The translations under genes were made by a program, and so were the position numbers. This document shows, in pieces, positions 15,155 to 24,886 of a stretch of DNA of 60,160 nucleotides. This DNA is from Candidatus Zhuqueibacterota bacterium. GTDB taxonomy: Bacteria > BS750m-G25. The stretch's first letter is position 1. Every line of letters starts with the position of its first letter. The notes below the pieces were generated by a model, which saw nothing but the letters and a program-made list of their open reading frames with translations, searched no databases and was not told the origin of the DNA. The DNA is taken from NCBI GenBank assembly GCA_016783505.1, contig JADHWK010000011.1, positions 1-60,160 on the forward strand. The letters are read 5' to 3'.

Positions 15155-15840
15155 GATTTGGGGTCGTTGTTTTTCCAGGGTCCAATTGTGACCATGACTG
15201 CTATTATGTGTTGAAAAACGTCTTAGGGCAGGACGTTTCATTCGTTTGGCATAAAGAAACCCTCCTGGAGAAATTTGACGGTATCGTCCTTCCGGGGGGG
15301 TTTTCTTATGGGGATTATCTACGTACGGGGGCTGTCGCCAGGTTTTCACCCATTATGGAGGAAATTAGCCGCTATGTTCGCGGTGGAGGATCTGTTCTTG
15401 GTATATGTAACGGCTTTCAGATCCTCTTGGAGTGTGGGTTATTACCCGGGGCCATGTTGCCTAACTCCAACCTCAAGTTTATCTGTAAAAATGTACACCT
15501 GCGGGTGGAAAATACTCTCTCCAATTTTACCCATAATTTCCGGGAGGGCGAGGTTTTAAAAATGCCCATAGCCCACGCAGAAGGCAATTATTACGTAGAC
15601 AAGGAAACCCTGAAAGGGTTAGAAGACAGGGGGCAGATCGTCTTTCGGTATTGTACCCCGGACGGTGAAGTGGTGAGCTCAGCCAATCCCAACGGATCGG
15701 TGGAAAACATAGCGGGCATCTGCGACCAAAGGGGCCGGGTATTGGGTATGATGCCCCATCCTGAGCGATGTGCCGAGGGGATCCTCGGGGGCGTTGACGG
15801 ACGGAAAATCTTTGAATCCTGGCTACAAACTGTAAAGTGA
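15151..15840 (+). CDS. purQ: phosphoribosylformylglycinamidine synthase, glutaminase subunit
   Basis: A 229-residue class I glutamine amidotransferase that supplies ammonia to PurL for FGAM synthesis. The triad is visible: Cys86 in GICNGFQ, His203 and Glu205 in MMPHPE. The [12 protein letters not shown] stretch is typical of PurQ. Its partner purL does not follow; a non-coding gap of 184 bases and a DUF4321 gene come next, so the synthetase subunit must be encoded elsewhere. Confidence 0.96.
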   Translation: MRFGVVVFPGSNCDHDCYYVLKNVLGQDVSFVWHKETLLEKFDGIVLPGGFSYGDYLRTGAVARFSPIMEEISRYVRGGGSVLGICNGFQILLECGLLPGAMLPNSNLKFICKNVHLRVENTLSNFTHNFREGEVLKMPIAHAEGNYYVDKETLKGLEDRGQIVFRYCTPDGEVVSSANPNGSVENIAGICDQRGRVLGMMPHPERCAEGILGGVDGRKIFESWLQTVK

Positions 15841-16024
15841 GCTGCGAAATGATGGAGAAATGGATTATTGCCTGCCCCGTCCGCCGTGCCCGACTAGGGT
15901 AGGAGGCTATGCTCCCAGGGGATAAAAATTTTCCTTTCTTTTTTCATTTGTCCATCCCAAATTGACTTAAGATTCCATAGTTTGCCGATTTGTTTTTTAA
16001 AGATTTTTAGCATGGAATAAATTT

Positions 16025-16291
16025 ATGATGAGAAAAAGATCTATCTTTATTGTTTTCCTGATTTTGATTCTGGGTGCGGTGTTGGGATCGGTGATGGGGG
16101 AGGTTATTGGCCTGGTGCTGCCCGAGGGGGTCGTCAAGCAGGTTTTTATCAAGGGTCTAAAATTCGAGATAGGTCCAATTACAGTTGATTTAGTTATGTT
16201 CACCTTTACCATAGGGTTTAGCTTAAAGCTGAACTTTATTAGCGTGCTTGGGATTGGAATTAGCGCCTACCTGTTAAAATGGTATCGGTAA
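16025..16291 (+). CDS. DUF4321 small membrane protein
   Basis: An 88-residue protein with two membrane segments (residues about 8-30 and 60-83). The pattern GAVLGSVMGEVIGLVLP, then FEIGPITVDLVMFTFTIGFS, matches the DUF4321 family of small inner-membrane proteins. Function unknown. It precedes tatC by ten bases and probably shares its transcript. ATG at 16025 or 16028 are both possible. Confidence 0.85.
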   Translation: MMRKRSIFIVFLILILGAVLGSVMGEVIGLVLPEGVVKQVFIKGLKFEIGPITVDLVMFTFTIGFSLKLNFISVLGIGISAYLLKWYR

Positions 16292-16301
16292 TTGTGTAAA
16301 A

Positions 16302-17063
16302 ATGACTACCACTAAAACCCGGGAAAAGGGGGAAAAAAAACGAGGTGAAAAGGTAATGTCCTTTGTTGACCACCTGGAAGAACTCCGCCTCCGATTGATT
16401 TATATAATTGTTGGCCTGGTGGTTGCCGCCGTCATATGTTTCATCTTTGCCGGTCGGATCCAGGAAGTTCTGGTCCAGCCCTATTTCAGGGAGGGGGACT
16501 CCTCCCTGGCACTACTCAATCCCACCGAGGGTTTCCTGGTTCAGCTAAAAATCTCTTTGATCGCCGGGTTTTTTCTGGCCTTGCCCTTCATCTTCTATCA
16601 CTTCTGGCACTTTGTGGCCCCAGGTCTCTTGCAAAAAGAAAAGAAATATGTCCTGCCTATCATTTTTTTTTCCACCCTTTCTTTTTTGTTGGGGGGGGTG
16701 TTCGCCTATCATATCTTACCCTACGCTACCCGTTTTTTCCAATCTTTTTCTTCTAATGGGATCGTCAATACCTGGTCTCTGGGAAAATACGTCGGATTTA
16801 TTGCCCGGTTAATGCTGGCTTTTGGGGTGGTCTTTGAACTGCCCATCGTCATCTTTTTCCTGGCCAAAGTGGGCGTAGTTAGTCCCCAGTTTTTAAAGCA
16901 GAAACGGAAACATGTCATTGTCCTTTTTTTTGTCATGGCGGCGGTGATTACCCCACCGGATGTTTTTACCCAGTTAATCTTAGTGGCCCCTTTAATAATC
17001 CTATTTGAGATCAGCATTCTGTTGGCCAAATTAGCCTATCCGAAAGAGGAAACCAGTGGATAG
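16302..17063 (+). CDS. tatC: Sec-independent protein translocase TatC
   Basis: A 253-residue protein with six membrane segments, the twin-arginine signal receptor of the Tat export system. The conserved N-terminal motif MSFVDHLEELRLRL starts at residue 19 and FALPFIFYHFWHFVAPGL-like residues follow segment two. A late LAFGVVFELPI and VITPPDV confirm the family. A basic 18-residue extension precedes the conserved start, so ATG 16359 (MSFVD) could be the true start, but it lacks a clearer ribosome site. tatA/tatB are not in the window. Confidence 0.95.
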   Translation: MTTTKTREKGEKKRGEKVMSFVDHLEELRLRLIYIIVGLVVAAVICFIFAGRIQEVLVQPYFREGDSSLALLNPTEGFLVQLKISLIAGFFLALPFIFYHFWHFVAPGLLQKEKKYVLPIIFFSTLSFLLGGVFAYHILPYATRFFQSFSSNGIVNTWSLGKYVGFIARLMLAFGVVFELPIVIFFLAKVGVVSPQFLKQKRKHVIVLFFVMAAVITPPDVFTQLILVAPLIILFEISILLAKLAYPKEETSG

Positions 17064-17073
17064 CCATAAAACA

Positions 17074-17087
17074 GGTGGTTTTCCACC
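17074..17087 (+). terminator. small hairpin after tatC
   Basis: GGTGG-TTTT-CCACC, eleven bases after the tatC stop. No T-run follows, so it is at best a weak terminator. Confidence 0.35.
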
Positions 17088-17109
17088 CCAATTTAATGGG
17101 TTATCATTA

Positions 17110-17340
17110 CCAAATTGTAGCCACAGGCTTCATGCCCGCGTGTGGTAAATCCGCACCCCGAAGATTCGGGGTGCGACTACGAGCATTTTTTGATTCTTAT
17201 GGGTTAATGTTATCAAGTTGTAGCCGCAGTCCCTGCTCCCGATGGATGTTGTCATCCATCGGCAACCGAAAGGGAAAAGGCTGTCCCGAACCTTTGGGAC
17301 AACATACCCGCCGAACTCCATAGGGATGACAACATCTTAC
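17110..17340. repeat. cluster of perfect palindromes in non-coding DNA
   Basis: Three hairpins follow one another: an 11-bp perfect stem with a two-base GA loop (17152-17162 / 17165-17175), a 10-bp perfect stem CCGATGGATG with loop TTGT (17239-17262), and TGTCCCGAA/TTTGGGACA (17282-17301). The phrase GTAGCC(A/G)CAG occurs twice (near 17117 and 17220). Apparent reading frames across it are mirrored on both strands, as expected from palindromes. This looks like a REP- or MITE-like intergenic repeat. Confidence 0.7.
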
Positions 17341-17607
17341 CATTTCCGCACTCCACTTTCATTACTGTTAGAATTACAAAAACATTTAATTTGCCTGCAC
17401 AAAAGATAAAAACTCTATTTTGATACTCTAAATGTGGTCTTACTCTGAAATTCGGTCTCGACTTATGAGTGATGAGATCAGTAGGTTGAAGTGGTGCGGC
17501 ATTATTTGCAAATGATAAAAGATAACGGATAGTTAAATGCTTTTGTCTCCTTATTCGAGCAGGAGGGATTAAAGGAGGCGGCACGGATAGATCGTAAAAT
17601 TAAGGGG

Positions 17608-17868
17608 GTGCGCCGTGAAATTGGCCGGTATGATCCTGTGAATCAAGGATTTGATCGTTGTGAAAGATCAGCCCCTGAGCTGTGCCTCCCTCGTTATGAT
17701 GCAAAACTGTTAACTTCTTCCAAAGAACTGGCCGATTATTATGAAAAGGTCGTCAAAATAGTGGGTGATGCCAAAATATCTTCAAGGGAAAAAGTCGCTC
17801 CTTGGGTTTTTTATGGGTCAGGTAATGCGAAAAACGGGAGGCCGAGCAAATCCTAAGAACCTTGAATT
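17608..17868 (+). pseudogene. fragment of gatB (Asp/Glu-tRNA amidotransferase subunit B)
   Basis: One frame encodes LPRYDAKLLTSSKELADYYE followed by VGDAKIS, matching the C-terminal third of GatB. The homology then moves to another frame near 17800, giving FMGQVMRKTGGRANPK. The rest of the gene is absent. It is a short, frameshifted relic, not a functional amidotransferase. Identification is by recalled pattern and rests on about 70 residues. Confidence 0.6.
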
Positions 17869-17885
17869 CATTGTTGAAAGAAAAA

Positions 17886-18000
17886 TTGTCGAAAATGCTT
17901 ACATCAGAATAGATGCATTTTTTGTAAAAAATTTATCCAAACTCTGCATTTTTCTCTTGACATTTTGAAAAAAATTGTTAAATTATAATATAACATATGA
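17886..18000 (+). promoter_or_regulatory. promoter region shared with the second receptor operon (copy 1)
   Basis: TTGACA at 17957-17962 is followed by TAAATT (16-base spacing) and TATAAT (21-base spacing, 17984-17989). The 70 bases upstream match 48296-48363, including GTCGAAAATGCTTA and ATCAGAATAGA. Both copies lie ahead of a TonB-dependent receptor gene, so I take this as the operon promoter. Confidence 0.6.
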
Positions 18001-18002
18001 TT

Positions 18003-18033
18003 TATATCACATGAAGTAGTGATGTATATCACA
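18003..18033 (+). promoter_or_regulatory. CRP/FNR-like palindrome
   Basis: GTGATGTATATCAC (18019-18032) is a perfect GTGA-N6-TCAC palindrome, the spacing used by CRP/FNR-family regulators. TATATCACA occurs twice, 22 bases apart (18003-18011 and 18025-18033), two helical turns. It lies about 30 bases beyond the -10 box, a position that would suit repression or a second promoter. Confidence 0.4.
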
Positions 18034-18080
18034 AAGTTCTATATCATTATGCATATTTCAAATGGGGGTAAGTTAATGGA

Positions 18081-18115
18081 AAGCCGATTTTAGAGCGACT
18101 AATCGGCTTTTTTTA
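18081..18115 (+). terminator. intrinsic terminator in the leader of the receptor operon
   Basis: AAGCCGATT (18081-18089) pairs perfectly with AATCGGCTT (18101-18109) around an 11-base loop and runs into TTTTTTT. It lies between the promoter near 17960 and the receptor gene at 18256. It would end a short leader RNA of roughly 110-120 bases or act as an attenuator. Confidence 0.75.
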
Positions 18116-18255
18116 TTTTAAAATGATATTTTAGGGTTAAAAACGTGAAATATATAATTTAAGGGTCTATTGAAAGGAGGTGATGAGGAAAAAGTGGCTA
18201 AAAATCTTTTTAAAAAACAGAAAGCAAAACACCCATAACAGGGAGGAGTTGAAAA

Positions 18256-21200
18256 ATGTATCGAAAGATCTTTTTAGTGGCTACTTTGTTGTTCCTTCTG
18301 CCTGCCTTGATATTTGCTACAGAGGGTAAATTGCGCGGCGTGGTAACAGACGAGGAAACAGGTGAGCCACTCCCCGGCGCGAACGTTATACTTGAGGAAA
18401 CCGTCCTCGGTGCATCCACCGATTTGGAAGGTGTGTATGTCGTGCTCGCCGTTTCGCCCGGAAGGTACACGGTGCGAGTCAGCTACATTGGGTACCAGAC
18501 GTTAGCGGTCTCCAACATCCGCGTCAGCGCAAACCTCACCACCACGAAAGATTTCCAGCTCACCCCAACAACAATAGATCTCGGGGCAATCGAAGTGGTG
18601 GCAGAGCGCCCGCTGATCCAACGGAATACCACCAATACCATCCGGATGACGACCCAGGAAGATATTCAGAACATGCCAATCCGTGGGTTGGATAATATCC
18701 TGGCGCTGGAAGCAGGCACAGTGCTGCAGGACGGCATACTGCACATACGTGGCGGTCGCGAACGTGAAGTGGCATACTTCATTGATAATGCCACAGCGAC
18801 AGTTCCCTACGTTGAGATCGGCCTTGGGGGTAGGGGCATGCAGTCGCAAAACCCCGGACTTGGAGAGGACCCTAACTACAGCGTTATACAAGAGTCAATT
18901 GAAGAAATTCAGATGCAGGCAGGGGGTTACACGGCGGAGTTCGGGGGTGGAAACTCAGCCATAGTACGCACCACCATGCGCTCCGGTGGCCCCAGACTCA
19001 GGGCGACAGTTGATTACCGGACGGACGCCTTTGCGAAGGAAGGCGAACAGTTTCTTGGAACATCGTCGTATGGCTACCAAAACGCCGTGCTCACCTTGAG
19101 TGGACCTATGCCCTTAATTCCTAAACTCAGGTTCTTTGCCGCGGGTCAGTACAACTATATGGACAACCGAACCCCAAGTTTTATTGAGCCCTTCAAGTTT
19201 GAGGGTCTGACAGAGGATGGTTATGCGGGGAGATCAGCTTATACCGATTCCCTGCTACCTGAAAATGGTACGGTCGAGTTCAAGCGGAATCATCTGCCCG
19301 ACAACTGGAGGAAAGACGGCTCTATCCAGGGAACGTTGCTGTATCCCCTGACAGATGCCTTCAAATTGCGGTTTACGGGTAGTTATCGCGGCTTAAGCCA
19401 GCTCACCGAGGGTCACCTCTTTGGGGGAACTCAAGCATCAAATTCCCCTTCATCTTTATACAACTATTTCAATATGGATAGAAGGCCGGAAAGAAGGGAG
19501 AGGTGGGGGTTAACCAGCCTGCGAGCCACCCATATTTTAAACCCCAAGACCTTCTATGAAGTTACCCTTTCCTACTCGAATCGGTCCTACAAGAGATTTG
19601 ACCCGGAATTCGAGGATGACTGGAGGTCCTATCCAGACAGCATAGCCAACTATGAAAAGGGATACGGGGTAGACTCAACCAACCAATGGCTGTCAAGGTA
19701 TCGGCCCCCCATTGAGTACAGTACCATCAACAATTTTGAATTCCAACCCCCAGGTTTCCCCACCAACCAATACGAGAAAAATAGCCAGTCGGATATCGGG
19801 GCGGCCCTCGACTTCACCACCCAGATGACGAAAACCTGGGAGTTAAAAGCAGGCGGCCGATTCGACCAGTGGACCATGCGCCGTTTCAACATTCGGGATA
19901 TCAGTGATTTAATGGAGGTTGAGTATGGTCCAGACGGAAGTTTAGACCCTGACAGATTTGCCAGCGACTATGAACGGTGGGTGAAACTTGCTAGATCAGG
20001 TGATAGACTCCGCCCGATCATCTACGGATACGACATTGATGGGGAGGAATACGACGAATTTCCCAATGGTCCCCGTAAGCCGTTATTCGCCTCCTTCTAC
20101 CTCCAGAATAAGTTCGAACACCGCGACATGATCCTCAACCTCGGTCTCCGCTTCGAAAGGATTGACATCAACGCCCCGATGCCAAAAAATCTTGAGGAAC
20201 CCGCCTTTGACGAGGACCTCGACTGGATAATCGAAGACGAAATGGAGGAGAGTGATCCCTATGACTACTGGCTGCCACGGGTCACCTTTTCGTTCCCGGT
20301 GACCGATAAAACGGTATTTTACACCTTATATGGCAAATACGTACAGATGCCGAACCTGAGTTCCATCTATCATGGGGTTCCGAAAATCAGTATGACCGTC
20401 AGTGAGGTCACCCGTCGTCCATACGGTTACTTTGGAGATTGGGTAGGGTTTTCTGCCAAGCCGGAGCATACTACCCAATACGAAATGGGTATCCGCCAAT
20501 CAATAACTGACAATTTTGCCCTCACCGCTACCGGGTTTTATAAGGACCTTCGGGATCAACTCCGATGGGATGTTGTCCGAGCAGTAGGAGAAGAATACGA
20601 TACAGAAGGTGAAATACAGTATGCGGGTCGTCTCAACAATGACTTTGGTACGGTGAAAGGGGTGGAGCTGACCCTGGAACTTCGACGCACCAAGCGGCTA
20701 ACTTCCAGGGCTAATTACACCTGGTCTGATACCCGGGGAACGGGATCCGATTCCAGACAATCAAGGGTCTGCGTGAGCGACGAAGTGATCGCAGAGTATC
20801 CCACCCTCATCTTCCCGCTCGACCATCACCAGCCCCATAGGGGTTCGGTGATGTTGGACTACCGCTTTGGCAAGGGTGATGGTGGTAAGCTACGCCAGGG
20901 TATGGGGATGAATTTGCTATTGACCTTCAACAGCGGCCATGCCTACACCAAGATTGTGGAGCCGCAAAACCTCGGTCAGGCAAATGCGTGGAATGTGGGC
21001 GTGCGTGCATTGGGTGACTCCCGCTTCCGAAACCCTGAAGAGCCGCTAAACTCTTCCCTGACGCCCTGGAATTTTAACGTTGACCTCAACTTGAATAAGT
21101 TATTCTACCTTGGCGGGATTAACGTAGATGTGTATGTGAACGTGTTGAACCTGTTTGACACCAAACATGTCATCAACGTCTATCCCATGACGGGAACTGC

Positions 21201-21378
21201 CGAAGATGATGGATGGTTGAGGGCTCCGCTGGCGGCTCCGTTTAATGCAATCCCCAACTATACCGATTTCTACAGGGCGATCAACTCCGATAACCGGTGG
21301 GCGTTTCAGGGGGTATGGGGGCAAGACCTCTATGGTACCCCCCGTCAGATACGCTTCGGCGTAAGGCTGGAACTCTGA
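18256..21378 (+). CDS. TonB-dependent receptor with carboxypeptidase-regulatory-like domain
   Basis: A 1040-residue outer-membrane transporter. Residues 1-21 are a signal peptide, 24-105 a carboxypeptidase-regulatory-like domain (GVVTDEETGEPLPGANV), about 115-245 the plug (LHIRGGRE, GGYTAEFGGG), and the rest the 22-strand barrel, ending in an aromatic-poor RFGVRLEL. It resembles SusC/CirA-type receptors that import substrates bound at the surface using TonB energy. GGGAGGAG precedes the ATG. First gene of a three-gene module (receptor, secreted protein, PorV-like barrel), paralogous to the module at 48513. No SusD-type partner is present. Substrate unknown. Confidence 0.93.
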   Translation: MYRKIFLVATLLFLLPALIFATEGKLRGVVTDEETGEPLPGANVILEETVLGASTDLEGVYVVLAVSPGRYTVRVSYIGYQTLAVSNIRVSANLTTTKDFQLTPTTIDLGAIEVVAERPLIQRNTTNTIRMTTQEDIQNMPIRGLDNILALEAGTVLQDGILHIRGGREREVAYFIDNATATVPYVEIGLGGRGMQSQNPGLGEDPNYSVIQESIEEIQMQAGGYTAEFGGGNSAIVRTTMRSGGPRLRATVDYRTDAFAKEGEQFLGTSSYGYQNAVLTLSGPMPLIPKLRFFAAGQYNYMDNRTPSFIEPFKFEGLTEDGYAGRSAYTDSLLPENGTVEFKRNHLPDNWRKDGSIQGTLLYPLTDAFKLRFTGSYRGLSQLTEGHLFGGTQASNSPSSLYNYFNMDRRPERRERWGLTSLRATHILNPKTFYEVTLSYSNRSYKRFDPEFEDDWRSYPDSIANYEKGYGVDSTNQWLSRYRPPIEYSTINNFEFQPPGFPTNQYEKNSQSDIGAALDFTTQMTKTWELKAGGRFDQWTMRRFNIRDISDLMEVEYGPDGSLDPDRFASDYERWVKLARSGDRLRPIIYGYDIDGEEYDEFPNGPRKPLFASFYLQNKFEHRDMILNLGLRFERIDINAPMPKNLEEPAFDEDLDWIIEDEMEESDPYDYWLPRVTFSFPVTDKTVFYTLYGKYVQMPNLSSIYHGVPKISMTVSEVTRRPYGYFGDWVGFSAKPEHTTQYEMGIRQSITDNFALTATGFYKDLRDQLRWDVVRAVGEEYDTEGEIQYAGRLNNDFGTVKGVELTLELRRTKRLTSRANYTWSDTRGTGSDSRQSRVCVSDEVIAEYPTLIFPLDHHQPHRGSVMLDYRFGKGDGGKLRQGMGMNLLLTFNSGHAYTKIVEPQNLGQANAWNVGVRALGDSRFRNPEEPLNSSLTPWNFNVDLNLNKLFYLGGINVDVYVNVLNLFDTKHVINVYPMTGTAEDDGWLRAPLAAPFNAIPNYTDFYRAINSDNRWAFQGVWGQDLYGTPRQIRFGVRLEL

Positions 21379-21438
21379 TAAATTGGTTTACCGATTGGAT
21401 TGTTTGAACTAAGATTCAAAAAAGAGGAGTTAGGAACC

Positions 21439-24400
21439 ATGAGGAAAATAATTATTCTATCCATTGTTGCCGCGGTTGCCTTGCTCAGCATGCTGGTGGG
21501 ATCGGTTTCCTTTGCTAAAGAGGAAGCCAATGAGACAATGAGCGGCAGGGGCTCGCTTTACAAGTCCAGCGATTATAAGCCGGATCGTTACCAGGTTCTC
21601 AACATTAATAACCTGTGGACCTGGACGCGCAGCGACGGTATCTCCAACCATTCGCCGTTGGGGGATAACGGGACCTTCTTTCCGCGGGGGACAGCCTGGC
21701 TCATCTACACGGACGGCATCATGTGGGGTGGCAAATGTTACAAAGATGCTGCATTGACAGAGCCCGCTCCACTTGGTCAACTAATTCGAGTGGGCGGCAC
21801 CAATTACGTCACTGGGTGTCGTGAAGGGCACATTGAAGGCACCGATGCTACCGCTGAGCCGTCCCCTCCTGGCGATGCTCTTATCTATAGAATCCGCCGC
21901 GACTACGCATCCATGTCCACGGAAGAATTGCAGAGGGATGCGGCGGAATCTAACGAGACCTCCGTCTCCAGCATAACCAGTGCAGAGACGGATGAGATCT
22001 ACGATCGGTACGAGTTAGATTGGGAAAATTGGCCGGTTGACCTTGGTGCCCCCTATATTGATAGAAACGGGGATGGGTTATACACCGCGCCGCCCCCCTT
22101 CAGTGCAACCTTCACCGTAGATGATCTCATCGCTGGGGGTCACGATGAACCGGGAATTGCTGGGGCCGACCCCAACTCACCAGCAGACCAGGTGGTATGG
22201 ACGGTTTTCAATGACCTCGACAGTGAGCAATGTATTGTCCTGCAGGGTTCCCATCCGATGGGTATGGAAGTGCAAATCACGGTTTGGGGCTACAAACGCA
22301 CCGACGCCCTGGGCAGTATCTATTTCCGCCGGGCAAGGATTATTAACAAGGGAGGCGTTGACACCAATGGTGATGGTAGCGCGGACGGCTCTTTCTGGGT
22401 TGACAGCATGTATGTGGCCCAGTGGTCAGATCCAGATTTGGGCTCAGCGGGTGACGACCTGTTGGGTTGCGATACCACCTTGAGCATAGGGTATGTGTAT
22501 AATGGCAATGCCAACGATAACGAGTATGTTAAGTTTGGTCTGCCCCCGCCTACGGCAGGGTATGACTTTCTGCAAGGTCCGATTGTGGCAGACAGCGGCT
22601 CTGTTGCGGTGTTCGACCTCAAATACCGAAACGATTTCAAGAATTTACCCATGACGTCCTTTTCGTGGTTTTCCGCCGGGAGTCCTATCTCTGATCCACC
22701 GCGTGACTATGGTACAGGGACGTTGCGCTGGTACAAAATGCTTCGGGGATATGTCCCCTTAGATGGACCCCTTGCATATTATCCATTCCCTGCGGGTGTA
22801 ACACCGAATACGTTTCCGTATTCTGGGGATCCAGTCACACAAACAGGTCTTCTTGATGGTCAGGGAACGCCCGACTCGTTTGCTCCGGGCGACCGCCGAC
22901 TCAACGTCAGCACCGGTCCCTTTACCTTAGCCCCTGGGGACACCCAGGAAGTTGTTGTGGCTGTTGTATGTGGAATCGGTGCCGATAGATTCTCCAGTAT
23001 TTCGGTGATGAAGTTCAACGACCGTTTTGCCCAGAACACCTACGACGCCCTCTTCCAGGTTCCCAGTCCGTCAAAAGCACCAACTGTGGTTGTAACTGAA
23101 TTGGATGGTCAGGTGGTTCTGGAGTGGGGGACCGATCTGGCGCGCGTTACCGACATAGAGACCACGGTGAACGAGCCCGGCGGTTTTGTGTTCGAAGGTT
23201 ACAACGTGTATCAATTCCCAAGTGCAGGTGCCTCCATCACCACCGAAGGAACAAAACGTATTGCCACCTATGACCTACCAACTGACCCCACGGTAATTCA
23301 AGACGAGCAATTTGACGTAAGCTCCGGTCTTGTTCGGTTTATGCCCGTTCAATTTGGCACAAACAGCGGCATAAAGCGTTTCTTCGAATTTGACCGTGAT
23401 TATGTCCTGGATGTTGACAAAATCTACAACGGGCAGGAGTATTATTTAGCCGTTACGGCCTACTCACGGGCCACGGTGTCCGGATACTTACCGGCGGCCC
23501 TGGAGTCGAGCCCGACAATCCTTACAGCTGTCCCCAAAGTGCCGTTTGGAGTCACCTATTATTCGGCGTACAATGACACACTTGCTGTTGAGCATGTTAG
23601 TGGAACCAGTGACGGTGTTGTACGTCCTATCGTTCTCGATCCCACGTTAAGTACGGGTGATACTTACGAGGTCAGTTTTGTAGCTACGGACAGTACTCCG
23701 GTGTGGAAATTGACGAATATCACGGATAATGTAGTTCTCCTCGATAACCAAACTAACCAAAGCGGAGACGATGAGTACAAGTTTGTTGATGGTCTCAACT
23801 TGAAGGTGGAAGGTCCACCACTTGAAGGAAACTCCTGGTCGGCTGAGGAAATAACGGGCGAGCGCTGGTTCTCGGGAGCGGGTGATGGCGAACTGCTGTA
23901 CGGAGGCGCCTACCTCGCTCCAAACTTCACTGGCAGTGGAATGGATCCCGCCGATTATAAGACAGTGGAGATCCGCTTTGTTGCGAAGACAGGCTACACA
24001 GATGACAACGGCAACGGAGCGTACGATATTGGTGAACCGTATACAATGCCAGAAACTGGCACACAGAAAGCCTGGCTTTATCAGACCTGGAATGATGAGG
24101 ATGCGTACCGAGGATTTTTCGATGTGCCTTTCACTGCATGGGATGTTCAAGGGGCGAATCCCCGTCAACTGAATGTTATCGTCCGGGATTATGATGATAA
24201 TGGCCAATGGGATTTGCATGACGACGATGTTTCTCCGTACAACTATACCTGGATCGCGGATACTGACTACGATCCGACGGGCGTGTTGCACGGTCCTCCC
24301 TCGCTGGGTGGTACAGGGTGGCTTTTCGATCAGAGCGATAAACCGGCACTCTGGACCTTGTGGCTAGGTCAACGTGGTTCGAGAGAACCTTATGGAGCAG

Positions 24401-24834
24401 ATGTCACATTGACGTTGGTGCCAAACTTCGTTAACACTGTGACTGACGTTTTTGGATTCAGCGCCCCCATGCCAAGAACAGGTTCTGATGATGAAGAATT
24501 TAGTGCAGAAAAGGTAGGCGTGTTCCCAAATCCGTACTACGCCTATAACCCAGCGGAGAGAAGCAAGCTTGCCAGGTTCGTCACCTTTAACAACTTACCG
24601 CCAGTGGCGACTATCAGAATCTTCAACTTAGCCGGTCAGTTGGTGCGAAAGATAGAGAAAGACAATACCTCACAGTTCCAACAGTGGAATCTGCTGAATC
24701 ATGATTCCCTTCCGGTGGCCAGCGGTATGTACATTGCGCATATTGAGATGACATTGCCTACAGGCAATAAGAAGTCCACCAAGATTCTGAAGCTAGCGAT
24801 CATCCAAGAGCAAGAAGTGCTCGATGTGTATTAA
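21439..24834 (+). CDS. large secreted protein with C-terminal FlgD-like/type IX-style sorting domain
   Basis: A 1131-residue exported protein with a signal peptide (residues 1-26). The middle contains a conserved block (STGPFTLAPGDTQEVVVAVV) and a fibronectin-III-like region (FEGYNVYQF) also found in the paralogue at 51714. The C-terminus has VGVFPNPYYAYNP, then an FNLAGQLV strand and SGMYIAHIEM, the FlgD-like domain used as a type IX-style sorting signal. Probably surface-bound next to the receptor encoded upstream. ATG 21439 has AGAGGAG nine bases ahead. No enzymatic motif recognised. Confidence 0.82.
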   Translation: MRKIIILSIVAAVALLSMLVGSVSFAKEEANETMSGRGSLYKSSDYKPDRYQVLNINNLWTWTRSDGISNHSPLGDNGTFFPRGTAWLIYTDGIMWGGKCYKDAALTEPAPLGQLIRVGGTNYVTGCREGHIEGTDATAEPSPPGDALIYRIRRDYASMSTEELQRDAAESNETSVSSITSAETDEIYDRYELDWENWPVDLGAPYIDRNGDGLYTAPPPFSATFTVDDLIAGGHDEPGIAGADPNSPADQVVWTVFNDLDSEQCIVLQGSHPMGMEVQITVWGYKRTDALGSIYFRRARIINKGGVDTNGDGSADGSFWVDSMYVAQWSDPDLGSAGDDLLGCDTTLSIGYVYNGNANDNEYVKFGLPPPTAGYDFLQGPIVADSGSVAVFDLKYRNDFKNLPMTSFSWFSAGSPISDPPRDYGTGTLRWYKMLRGYVPLDGPLAYYPFPAGVTPNTFPYSGDPVTQTGLLDGQGTPDSFAPGDRRLNVSTGPFTLAPGDTQEVVVAVVCGIGADRFSSISVMKFNDRFAQNTYDALFQVPSPSKAPTVVVTELDGQVVLEWGTDLARVTDIETTVNEPGGFVFEGYNVYQFPSAGASITTEGTKRIATYDLPTDPTVIQDEQFDVSSGLVRFMPVQFGTNSGIKRFFEFDRDYVLDVDKIYNGQEYYLAVTAYSRATVSGYLPAALESSPTILTAVPKVPFGVTYYSAYNDTLAVEHVSGTSDGVVRPIVLDPTLSTGDTYEVSFVATDSTPVWKLTNITDNVVLLDNQTNQSGDDEYKFVDGLNLKVEGPPLEGNSWSAEEITGERWFSGAGDGELLYGGAYLAPNFTGSGMDPADYKTVEIRFVAKTGYTDDNGNGAYDIGEPYTMPETGTQKAWLYQTWNDEDAYRGFFDVPFTAWDVQGANPRQLNVIVRDYDDNGQWDLHDDDVSPYNYTWIADTDYDPTGVLHGPPSLGGTGWLFDQSDKPALWTLWLGQRGSREPYGADVTLTLVPNFVNTVTDVFGFSAPMPRTGSDDEEFSAEKVGVFPNPYYAYNPAERSKLARFVTFNNLPPVATIRIFNLAGQLVRKIEKDNTSQFQQWNLLNHDSLPVASGMYIAHIEMTLPTGNKKSTKILKLAIIQEQEVLDVY

Positions 24835-24886
24835 TGCCACGCTGAATCATTTTTGGATTTAAACAACTGAATAAGGAGATAATGCC

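Noticed and set aside
17075-17584. Short reading frames on both strands after tatC
   Set aside because: They run through perfect palindromes and mirror each other; no family pattern or ribosome site.
18183-18335. Possible small leader peptide after AAAGGAGGTGATG
   Set aside because: The ATG at 18183 is only two bases from the strong ribosome site and its frame runs into the receptor gene; the residues are Lys/Asn-rich without a recognisable peptide pattern.
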